Assembly: GCA_934589065.1 (NCBI GenBank)
Contig: CAKTNN010000049.1
Span: 1-10,907, forward strand
Origin: an uncultured Oscillospiraceae bacterium
GTDB lineage: Bacteria; Bacillota; Clostridia; Oscillospirales; Oscillospiraceae
DNA: 10,907 nucleotides
Reading direction: 5' to 3'
Shown one piece after another: positions 6,233 to 10,907 of the stretch (within the stretch, counting starts at the first letter, position 1; each line of letters begins with the position of its first letter). Made by a program: the position numbers and the translations under genes. The notes below the pieces were generated by a model. That model saw nothing but the letters and a program-made list of their open reading frames with translations, was not told the origin of the DNA and made no database searches.

Positions 6233-7522
6233 ATGCTGCCGGAAGCGTTTTTGGATCGGATGAAAGCCCAGCTGGGGCAGGAATATGAAGCTTTTTTGGA
6301 GAGCTACCAGCGCCCCCGGGCGGTTGCTCTGCGGTTCAATCCCCTGAAAGGGGATGCGCCCGCCTTGCCCTTTGCACAGGCGCCTGTGCCCTGGGAACCC
6401 ATGGGGTACTACTACGCCCCGGATGCCAGACCCGGCCTGCACCCTTACCACGAGGCAGGGGTTTACTATCTTCAGGAGGCCAGCGCTATGGCGCCGGTTG
6501 CCCTGCTGGACCCCCAGCCGGGAGAGCGCATTTTGGATCTGTGCGCAGCCCCCGGGGGAAAAAGCACCCAGATTGCCGGCCGGCTTCTGGGGAAGGGACT
6601 GCTGGTGTGCAATGAGATTAGCCCCGCCCGGGCGAAGGTGCTGTCAAAAAATATTGAGCGGCTGGGGGTTGCCAATGCGCTGGTGACCAACGAAAAGCCG
6701 GAAACGCTTGCCCGCCGCTTGCCCGGCTTTTTTGACCGGGTGCTGGTGGATGCCCCCTGCTCCGGAGAGGGGATGTTCCGCAAGGAGGAGGCTGCCGTTA
6801 CGGACTGGAGCCCGGAAACCGTGGAGATGTGCGCCGCAAGGCAGGTTTCCATCCTGGAGGAGGCAGCCAAAATGCTGCGTCCCGGAGGCCGGCTGGTGTA
6901 CTCCACCTGTACCTTTGCCCCTCAGGAGGACGAGGGGGCTGTGGCGGCATTTTTAGACCGTCACCCAGAGTTTACCCCGGAACAGGTGGATGCCCCCTGG
7001 TTTACCCCGGGAGAAAACGGCTCCTACCGGATGTGGCCCCACAAGCTGCTGGGGGAAGGACATTTTGCTGCCGTACTGCGTAAGTTGGAGGGGGAGGAAG
7101 CGAAAATAGCTGTAGAGCATGGAGAAAAGCTTCCCAAGGCCTGGGAGAATTTTGCAAAAGAAGTGGGCATTGCCTTGCCCAATGGCTGTGCCGTCAGCTT
7201 TGGCTCCCGGCTGTTCTGGCTGCCGGAGGGGGCGCCGGAATTAAAGGGACTGCGGGTGCTGCGTCCGGGCCTTGAGCTGGGGGAGGGGAAAAAGGATCGC
7301 CTGGAGCCTGCCCATGCCCTGGCACTGTGGCTGAAAGACTGCAATGCGTGCGTATCCTATCCCTGGGATTCTAAAAAGACGGCAAGCTATCTCCACGGGG
7401 ATGTGCTGCCCGAGTCGGTGCGGGGCTGGTGCCTGGTGCAGGTGGATGGCTACAGCATCGGCTGGGGAAAAGGAGACGGCAAGCAGCTGAAAAATCACTA
7501 TCCCAAGGGCCTGCGCCGGTGA
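6233..7522 (+). CDS. rsmF: 16S rRNA (cytosine-C5)-methyltransferase, RsmF/NOL1-NOP2-Sun family
   Basis: This enzyme transfers a methyl group from S-adenosylmethionine to C5 of a cytosine in rRNA. The 429-aa protein starts at ATG 6233, with AAAGGAG 6 nt upstream. An N-terminal RNA-binding part (about 1-95) includes YLQEASAMAPVALLDPQPGE, a family signature. SAM motif I is LDLCAAPGGKS at 101-111. DAPCSGEGMF (173-182) supplies Cys176, the release cysteine. LVYSTCTF (221-228) supplies Cys226, the nucleophile. The C-terminal 150 residues match the RsmF-type extension with a PUA-like end (LHGDVLPESV, GWCLVQVDGYSIGWGKGDG). Length suits the Firmicutes form, a little shorter than E. coli RsmF. The gene stands between its own promoter and the murA promoter. 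Assignment to rsmF rather than another m5C methyltransferase rests on the C-terminal extension; the exact target base cannot be read from sequence. Confidence 0.9.
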   Translation: MLPEAFLDRMKAQLGQEYEAFLESYQRPRAVALRFNPLKGDAPALPFAQAPVPWEPMGYYYAPDARPGLHPYHEAGVYYLQEASAMAPVALLDPQPGERILDLCAAPGGKSTQIAGRLLGKGLLVCNEISPARAKVLSKNIERLGVANALVTNEKPETLARRLPGFFDRVLVDAPCSGEGMFRKEEAAVTDWSPETVEMCAARQVSILEEAAKMLRPGGRLVYSTCTFAPQEDEGAVAAFLDRHPEFTPEQVDAPWFTPGENGSYRMWPHKLLGEGHFAAVLRKLEGEEAKIAVEHGEKLPKAWENFAKEVGIALPNGCAVSFGSRLFWLPEGAPELKGLRVLRPGLELGEGKKDRLEPAHALALWLKDCNACVSYPWDSKKTASYLHGDVLPESVRGWCLVQVDGYSIGWGKGDGKQLKNHYPKGLRR

Positions 7523-7556
7523 AAACCGTTTTTCTTCTTTACAGATTTCCGGTTTT
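7517..7556 (+). terminator. Weak terminator candidates after the methyltransferase gene
   Basis: CGGT (7517-7520) and ACCG (7525-7528) form a short stem over the stop codon, followed by a T-rich run (7529-7540). Alternatively AAAACCG (7522-7528) can pair with CGGTTTT (7550-7556). Either is marginal, and the second overlaps the murA promoter. Confidence 0.3.
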
Positions 7557-7566
7557 GTGCTAGAAT
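7538..7566 (+). promoter_or_regulatory. Strong extended -10 promoter for murA
   Basis: TTTACA (7538-7543), a 17-nt spacer and TAGAAT (7561-7566), with TG one base before the -10, make ten of twelve consensus matches. The start would lie near 7573, inside the inverted repeat AGAAC-N6-GTTCT (7572-7587). Confidence 0.75.
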
Positions 7567-7571
7567 ACACT

Positions 7572-7587
7572 AGAACTGTCATGTTCT
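7572..7587. repeat. Short inverted repeat at the murA transcription start
   Basis: AGAAC (7572-7576) and GTTCT (7583-7587) are separated by 6 nt and straddle the predicted start site. It could be an operator or a 5' hairpin protecting the mRNA. The spacing does not fit the Gram-positive LexA box. Confidence 0.4.
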
Positions 7588-7620
7588 ATCCCCAATCCAT
7601 CATGAGGAGAGGATTATCCC

Positions 7621-8886
7621 TTGGCCAGATATGAAATTAACGGCGGCAACCCCCTGGTCGGTACCGTCACTATCAGCGGCGCGAAAAATGCGGCTGTAGC
7701 TATATTGCCCGCGGCGCTCCTGGTAAGCGGAAAATGCCGCGTTGAAAATGTACCGGATATTTCCGATGTACGGATCCTTCTGGACATTTTGGAGGGCATG
7801 GGCGTTAAGCTCAGCTACCCGGAGCCCCACGTTGTGGAGCTGGACAGCTCTGATGTCCAGTGCACCATGCCGGATCCGGAACTTGTAAAAAAGATGCGTG
7901 CCAGCTATTATCTCATGGGCGCGCTTTTGGGCCGCTTCGGTCATGCCCATGTGGCGCTGCCCGGCGGCTGCAACTTTGCATCCCGTCCCATCGACCAGCA
8001 CATCAAGGGCTTTTTGGCTCTGGGTGCGGATGTGGACGAAACGGAAGAGTATATCGCTCTGAAGCCCTCGGAGGAGGGCCTGCACGGGGCGCGGATCAGC
8101 CTGGATATGGCAAGCGTCGGCGCAACCGTCAATATTATGGTGGCGGCAACCCTGCTTCCCGGGCAGACGATTATTGAAAACGCCGCAAAAGAGCCCCACA
8201 TCGTGGATTTGGCAAACTTCCTCAATACCATGGGCGCGCGCATTACCGGCGCGGGTACGGATACCGTAAAGATCCGGGGCGTCAATTCCCTGCGGGGGGG
8301 CTCCTACGCCATCATCCCGGATCAGATCGAGGCGGGAACCTATATGGCTGCCGTTACGGCGGCAGGGGGCAACATCCTGGTGCAGAACGTGATCCCCAAG
8401 CACATGGAGTGCATCACCAGCAAGCTTCAGGAAATGGGCGCGCGGGTGATCGTATTTGACGATGCCATCCGGGTTATGCGCTCCGGCTCTCTGCGCCAGA
8501 CCACGGTAAAAACCAGCCCCTATCCCGGCTTCCCCACGGATATGCAGGCCCAGGCCTGTGTGTGCATGGCCCTGGCAAAGGGCACCAGCCGCCTGACGGA
8601 GAGCGTCTACGAGACGCGGTTCTTCGGCTACTGTACGGAGCTGGAAAGCATGGGGGCGAACATCCGCATTGAAGGGAAAACGGCAACGGTGCGGGGCGTG
8701 GAGCAGCTGTATGGCGCAACGGTATATGCCCATGATCTTCGGGCAGGCGCGGCACTGGTGATTGCCGGACTCAGCGCCAAGGGCACCACCACGGTGGAGG
8801 ATATCCACTTTGTGGAGCGGGGCTACGAGGATTTGATCGGCAAGCTGACTGCCCTGGGGGCAGACATCAAACGGCTGGAAGACTGA
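7621..8886 (+). CDS. murA: UDP-N-acetylglucosamine 1-carboxyvinyltransferase (MurA, MurZ-type)
   Basis: MurA transfers enolpyruvate from PEP to UDP-GlcNAc, the first committed cytoplasmic step of peptidoglycan synthesis. The 421-aa protein begins at TTG 7621, with AGGAGAGG at 7605-7612. The first residues MARYEINGGNPLVGTVTISG align with the family N-terminus, and the ATG at 7602 is out of frame. Key residues are Lys22 in SGAKNA, Cys117 in LPGGCNFASRPIDQH, Arg122 and Asp307 in FPTDMQAQ. These correspond to E. coli Lys22, Cys115, Arg120 and Asp305. The cysteine is the fosfomycin target, so the enzyme should be intrinsically sensitive. MRASYYLMGALLGRFG before the cysteine and RPIDQHIKGF after it are typical of the second Firmicutes paralogue (MurZ/MurAB), so another copy may exist elsewhere. 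It has its own promoter and is followed by an attenuator-like hairpin before cysE. Confidence 0.97.
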   Translation: MARYEINGGNPLVGTVTISGAKNAAVAILPAALLVSGKCRVENVPDISDVRILLDILEGMGVKLSYPEPHVVELDSSDVQCTMPDPELVKKMRASYYLMGALLGRFGHAHVALPGGCNFASRPIDQHIKGFLALGADVDETEEYIALKPSEEGLHGARISLDMASVGATVNIMVAATLLPGQTIIENAAKEPHIVDLANFLNTMGARITGAGTDTVKIRGVNSLRGGSYAIIPDQIEAGTYMAAVTAAGGNILVQNVIPKHMECITSKLQEMGARVIVFDDAIRVMRSGSLRQTTVKTSPYPGFPTDMQAQACVCMALAKGTSRLTESVYETRFFGYCTELESMGANIRIEGKTATVRGVEQLYGATVYAHDLRAGAALVIAGLSAKGTTTVEDIHFVERGYEDLIGKLTALGADIKRLED

Positions 8887-8896
8887 AACAATGTGG

Positions 8897-8928
8897 GCGG
8901 CTTTGGAATTTTCTAAGGCCGCTCTTTT
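8897..8928 (+). terminator. Terminator or attenuator between murA and cysE
   Basis: GCGGCTTT (8897-8904) pairs with AAGGCCGC (8915-8922), with one G-T pair and a 10-nt loop, followed by TCTTTT (8923-8928). It ends only 3 nt before the AGGAGG of cysE. I see no separate promoter in the 58-nt gap, so cysE expression probably depends on readthrough. Confidence 0.65.
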
Positions 8929-8944
8929 GGCAGGAGGAATGACT

Positions 8945-9868
8945 ATGGCTACTATGGAACAGCAGGCGGAAGATATTGTGGATATCATCCTGGAGGACTA
9001 CCGCAACGGTCGCAGCATCGACCGGATGGACCCCTTTGCCCACCCGGACAAGGAAGTGGTCATTGATATGATCGGCAAGCTGATGCGGATCGTCTACCCC
9101 GGCTTTACCAGAGATAAGAATTACCGCATTTACAATACCCACCACAATGTTTCCATGCTCATTGAGGACGTGATGTACAACCTCAATAAGCAGCTGACCA
9201 TGGTCTTCCGCCAGGAACTGGGGGAGGAGAAGGCTGCCCAAAAGGCCCAGGAAATCAGCCTGAACTTTTTCCGGGAGATTCCTGCACTGCGGGGGATCAT
9301 CCAAACCGATGTGGATGCTTTTTATGAGGGCGACCCGGCGGCCTACAGCACCGATGAAATCGTGTATTGCTATCCCGGCATCTTTGCCATTACCGTTTAT
9401 CGTCTGGCCCATGTGCTCTATACCATGGGGGTGCCCCTGCTGCCCAGAATCATGACCGAGCACGCCCATTCCGTCACGGGAATTGATATTAACCCCGGTG
9501 CAGCCATCGGAAAGTATTTCTTTATTGACCACGGAACCGGCATCGTGGTGGGCGAAACCACGGTGATTGGCGACCATGTAAAAATTTATCAGGGCGTAAC
9601 CCTGGGCGCGCTTACCACCCGGGGCGGGCAGAGCCTGCGGGGCAAGCGCCGCCATCCCACCATTGAGGACAATGTGACCATCTATGCCGGCGCATCTATC
9701 CTGGGCGGCGCCACCGTCATCGGGCGGGACAGCGTTATCGGCTCCAATGTCTTTATCACCAATTCCATTCCCCCCTGCACCACCGTCAGCGTCAAGAGCC
9801 AGGAGCTCCAGATTCGCCAGCGGGGAGAGGGCAAGTGCCCCGAGCCCTTCTGGCCCGAGGAGAAATAA
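8945..9868 (+). CDS. cysE: Serine O-acetyltransferase (CysE/EpsC-like, long form)
   Basis: This enzyme acetylates L-serine with acetyl-CoA to O-acetylserine, the precursor that cysteine synthase converts to cysteine. The 307-aa protein starts at ATG 8945, 7 nt after AGGAGG (8932-8937); the in-frame ATG at 8939 is too close to that site. Residues 1-150 form a helical N-terminal domain, longer than in the short EpsC type. The C-terminal part is a left-handed beta-helix of hexapeptide repeats (INPGAAIGK, IVVGETTVIGD, VTIYAGASILGGATVIGRD). The catalytic pair is Asp181 in GIDINP and His196 in FIDHGTG, with the family's usual 15-residue spacing. Asp130 in EGDPAA matches the serine-binding Asp92 of E. 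coli. GIDINP replaces the common DIHP, which I regard as a variant of long clostridial/Bacteroides-type forms. No cysK lies beside it. A strong terminator follows at once. Confidence 0.95.
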   Translation: MATMEQQAEDIVDIILEDYRNGRSIDRMDPFAHPDKEVVIDMIGKLMRIVYPGFTRDKNYRIYNTHHNVSMLIEDVMYNLNKQLTMVFRQELGEEKAAQKAQEISLNFFREIPALRGIIQTDVDAFYEGDPAAYSTDEIVYCYPGIFAITVYRLAHVLYTMGVPLLPRIMTEHAHSVTGIDINPGAAIGKYFFIDHGTGIVVGETTVIGDHVKIYQGVTLGALTTRGGQSLRGKRRHPTIEDNVTIYAGASILGGATVIGRDSVIGSNVFITNSIPPCTTVSVKSQELQIRQRGEGKCPEPFWPEEK

Positions 9869-9879
9869 AGCGCAGACTG

Positions 9880-9903
9880 GGCCGCCCCGAAAGGGCGGCC
9901 TTT
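9880..9903 (+). terminator. Rho-independent terminator of cysE (copy 1)
   Basis: GGCCGCCC (9880-9887), loop CGAAA and GGGCGGCC (9893-9900), then TTT. The 8-bp stem is perfect. It begins 11 nt after the stop codon, and the same hairpin recurs exactly at 10111-10131. Confidence 0.85.
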
Positions 9904-9908
9904 CAGGC

Positions 9909-9940
9909 TGTCGAAAAACCCCTTACGGGCTTTTCCGACA
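9909..9940. repeat. Imperfect 14-bp hairpin A in the palindrome block
   Basis: The arms 9909-9922 and 9927-9940 pair at 12 of 14 positions around a TTAC loop. The ends are TGTCG and CGACA. Confidence 0.75.
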
Positions 9941-9969
9941 AATTTTCTGCAGTCTGCTGCGCGCACTCC

Positions 9970-9990
9970 TTGTTCGCCTACGGCGAACAA
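9970..9990. repeat. Perfect 9-bp hairpin B in the palindrome block
   Basis: TTGTTCGCC (9970-9978), loop TAC, GGCGAACAA (9982-9990). No T-run follows, so it is not an obvious terminator. Confidence 0.85.
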
Positions 9991-10015
9991 CTCGCACACT
10001 TACAGCCTGAGATGT

Positions 10016-10048
10016 ATTTTCTGTCAGGTACACGCCCCGACAGAAAAT
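10016..10048. repeat. Perfect 10-bp hairpin C in the palindrome block
   Basis: ATTTTCTGTC (10016-10025) and GACAGAAAAT (10039-10048) enclose a 13-nt loop with a small GG/CC pairing. Confidence 0.85.
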
Positions 10049-10061
10049 GATTTGATTTTAT

Positions 10062-10104
10062 TTGTCGGCTTACGCCGCCAAACTCTGCGAGGCTTTTTTG
10101 ACAA
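10062..10104. repeat. Hairpin D in the palindrome block
   Basis: The outer arms TTGTC (10062-10066) and GACAA (10100-10104) enclose an inner CGGC (10066-10069), TTAC, GCCG (10074-10077). A T6 run lies at 10094-10099. The structure is weaker than A to C. Confidence 0.5.
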
Positions 10105-10110
10105 GCTGTG

Positions 10111-10136
10111 GGCCGCCCCGAAAGGGCGGCCTTTTT
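10111..10136 (+). terminator. Rho-independent terminator, exact second copy
   Basis: GGCCGCCC (10111-10118), CGAAA, GGGCGGCC (10124-10131) and T5 (10132-10136). Stem and loop are identical to the cysE terminator 231 bp upstream. It closes the palindrome block and insulates the ABC transporter promoter. Confidence 0.85.
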
Positions 10137-10193
10137 AAAGGGAATTCGTCAAATCCACCAAATTATGCGCCTAAAAAATGGGGACTTAAACGA

Positions 10194-10222
10194 TTGCGCA
10201 AAAACGCAAAATGTGGTATCAT
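10194..10222 (+). promoter_or_regulatory. Extended -10 promoter for the ABC ATPase gene
   Basis: TTGCGC (10194-10199), 17 nt and TATCAT (10217-10222), with TG one base before the -10. The start would be near 10229, giving a leader of about 180 nt. Confidence 0.65.
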
Positions 10223-10245
10223 ATCGTTATCCCGGTGGGACTCTG

Positions 10246-10322
10246 CTACTCCACAAAATAGCACTGATCCTGCTAAAATAAAGGAGGAAACCCCGCTTTG
10301 ACTCGCGGTGCGGCAGTGTGGA
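10246..10322 (+). promoter_or_regulatory. Structured leader with embedded ribosome binding site
   Basis: CTCCA (10249-10253) and CACTG (10262-10266) can pair in order with CAGTGTGGAG (10314-10323), leaving a one-sided bulge. The strong ribosome site AAGGAGG (10281-10287) would lie in the loop. The fold is inferred by eye, and I recognise no known riboswitch class. Confidence 0.3.
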
Positions 10323-10378
10323 GACCTGTCGTAATGCCTCTGCTGTTTTACCCGGCAGTGTGCGAGGGCATATATTGA
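10298..10378 (+). CDS. Candidate 26-codon leader ORF upstream of the ABC ATPase
   Basis: A TTG at 10298 follows AAGGAGG (10281-10287) by 10 nt and opens a frame to TGA 10376-10378. It encodes a peptide of the form [20 protein letters not shown] followed by VCEGIY. The ribosome site is the best in the leader, yet no longer gene uses it. A second tiny frame, ATG-TCC-TGA at 10388-10396, comes next with GAGG 7 nt upstream. The peptide is hydrophobic in the middle and resembles no family I know. It could be a regulatory leader peptide, the relic of an older start, or chance. Confidence 0.25.
   Translation: MTRGAAVWRPVVMPLLFYPAVCEGIY
10311..10362 (+). repeat. 10-bp direct repeat in the leader
   Basis: CGGCAGTGTG occurs at 10311-10320 and 10353-10362, 42 bp apart. 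It is in the same reading frame in the leader ORF, giving AVW and AVC contexts. Confidence 0.6.
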
Positions 10379-10407
10379 GGATTCAGTATGTCCTGAGTCA
10401 GAAAACT

Positions 10408-10907
10408 ATGGCAAGTGTAACCCTGAAGAACATCAAGAAAGTCTACCCCTTTAACGGCGACGATGCCAAGAAGAGCAAGAAAAAGAAGGGTGGAGAAGTC
10501 AAGAAGACCAATCTGCAGATCACCGATGAGGGTGTTGTAGCAGTTCAGGCCTTCAACCTGGATATTCAGGACAAGGAATTCATCGTTTTGGTCGGCCCCT
10601 CCGGCTGCGGCAAGTCCACCACCCTGCGTATGATCGCCGGTCTGGAAGAGATTTCCGATGGCGAGCTGTACATCGGCGATCGCCTGGTAAACGATGTGGC
10701 CCCCAAGGATCGGGATATCGCCATGGTTTTCCAGAACTATGCTCTGTACCCCCACATGACGGTTTATGATAACATGGCCTTTGCTCTGAAGCTGCGCCAT
10801 GCGTCCAAGGAAGAGATCGACCGCAAGGTGAAGGAAGCTGCCGAGATCCTGGACATCACCCAGTACCTGGGCCGTAAGCCCAAGGCTCTGTCCGGCGGTC
10901 AGCGTCA
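10408..10907 (+). CDS. ugpC: Sugar ABC transporter ATP-binding protein, UgpC/MsmK/MalK family (3' end outside window)
   Basis: This cytoplasmic ATPase powers carbohydrate import permeases and in Firmicutes is often shared by several of them. The visible 166 residues start [13 protein letters not shown], the usual family N-terminus. They hold Walker [10 protein letters not shown] (63-71), the Q-loop with Gln109 in [13 protein letters not shown] and the signature LSGGQ (161-165); the window ends there. Walker B, the H-loop and the C-terminal regulatory (TOBE) domain, which fill out a normal length near 370 aa, lie beyond it. Between KVYPFNG and [11 protein letters not shown] sits an extra lysine-rich stretch (about residues 18-43, with [11 protein letters not shown]) that typical MsmK and MalK lack. 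ATG 10408 has only a weak ribosome site. The strong AAGGAGG lies 120 nt upstream at a leader ORF, so translation may be coupled or re-initiated. The symbol is by family; the transported sugar is unknown. Confidence 0.93.
   Translation, partial: MASVTLKNIKKVYPFNGDDAKKSKKKKGGEVKKTNLQITDEGVVAVQAFNLDIQDKEFIVLVGPSGCGKSTTLRMIAGLEEISDGELYIGDRLVNDVAPKDRDIAMVFQNYALYPHMTVYDNMAFALKLRHASKEEIDRKVKEAAEILDITQYLGRKPKALSGGQR

Noticed and set aside
7572..7587. A LexA/DinR box at the murA promoter
   Set aside because: The Gram-positive LexA site needs GAAC-N4-GTTC. Here the gap is 6 nt.
7600..8988. A 462-codon open frame on the minus strand opposite murA
   Set aside because: It is antisense to a complete murA with all catalytic residues. 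It has no ribosome site and no recognisable domain, and arises from codon bias in GC-rich DNA.
8867..9655. A 262-codon minus-strand frame opposite cysE
   Set aside because: It is a shadow of a well-conserved acetyltransferase with intact hexapeptide repeats.
9870..10136. A CRISPR array
   Set aside because: The repeats are palindromes of differing sequence without a regular direct repeat and spacer pattern, and there are no cas genes.
10062..10301. A 79-codon frame spanning the second terminator and the promoter
   Set aside because: It reads through an intrinsic terminator and promoter elements, and the translation is low-complexity without a family match.

Overview
The window is a stretch of chromosome from a fairly GC-rich low-GC-type anaerobe, most likely a gut member of the Clostridia (Oscillospiraceae-like). 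The evidence is sigma-A promoters of the TTGAAA/TATAAT type with frequent extended -10 elements, strong AGGAGG ribosome binding sites, TTG starts, a MurZ-type MurA, a long clostridial-type serine acetyltransferase, a UgpC/MsmK-type sugar ABC ATPase and dense GC-rich palindromes between genes. The taxon is inferred from gene types only.

Left end (1-1085): a graveyard of mobile and defence DNA. A type I restriction HsdR fragment, broken by three frame changes, is fused at about 604 to the first 46 codons of an ISL3-family transposase on the minus strand. The preserved end of that IS lies near 847 and is followed by a truncated winged-helix coding fragment and a Rho-independent terminator.

Middle (1168-6115): a textbook promoter drives a 922-aa hybrid sensor histidine kinase (signal peptide, two periplasmic binding domains, one membrane segment, HisKA, HATPase and receiver). 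It converges on a minus-strand polytopic GT-C-like membrane glycosyltransferase. A large nested palindrome and a second interspersed-repeat-like hairpin separate the two genes.

Right half (6176-10907): plus-strand housekeeping genes, namely an RsmF-like rRNA m5C methyltransferase, murA (UDP-GlcNAc enolpyruvyl transferase, TTG start), a serine O-acetyltransferase, and the first half of a MalK/UgpC/MsmK-type ABC ATPase. murA and cysE are separated by only 58 nt holding a terminator/attenuator. Between cysE and the ABC gene lies a 260-bp block of palindromes bracketed by two identical terminators. The ABC gene has a 180-nt leader with a strong SD in front of a candidate 26-codon leader ORF and a two-codon ORF.

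The genes do not form one pathway. The points most worth following are the transposase anti-readthrough hairpin, the palindrome block at 9870-10136, the ABC gene leader and the repeat between the convergent genes. I saw no convincing new defence or biosynthetic system.
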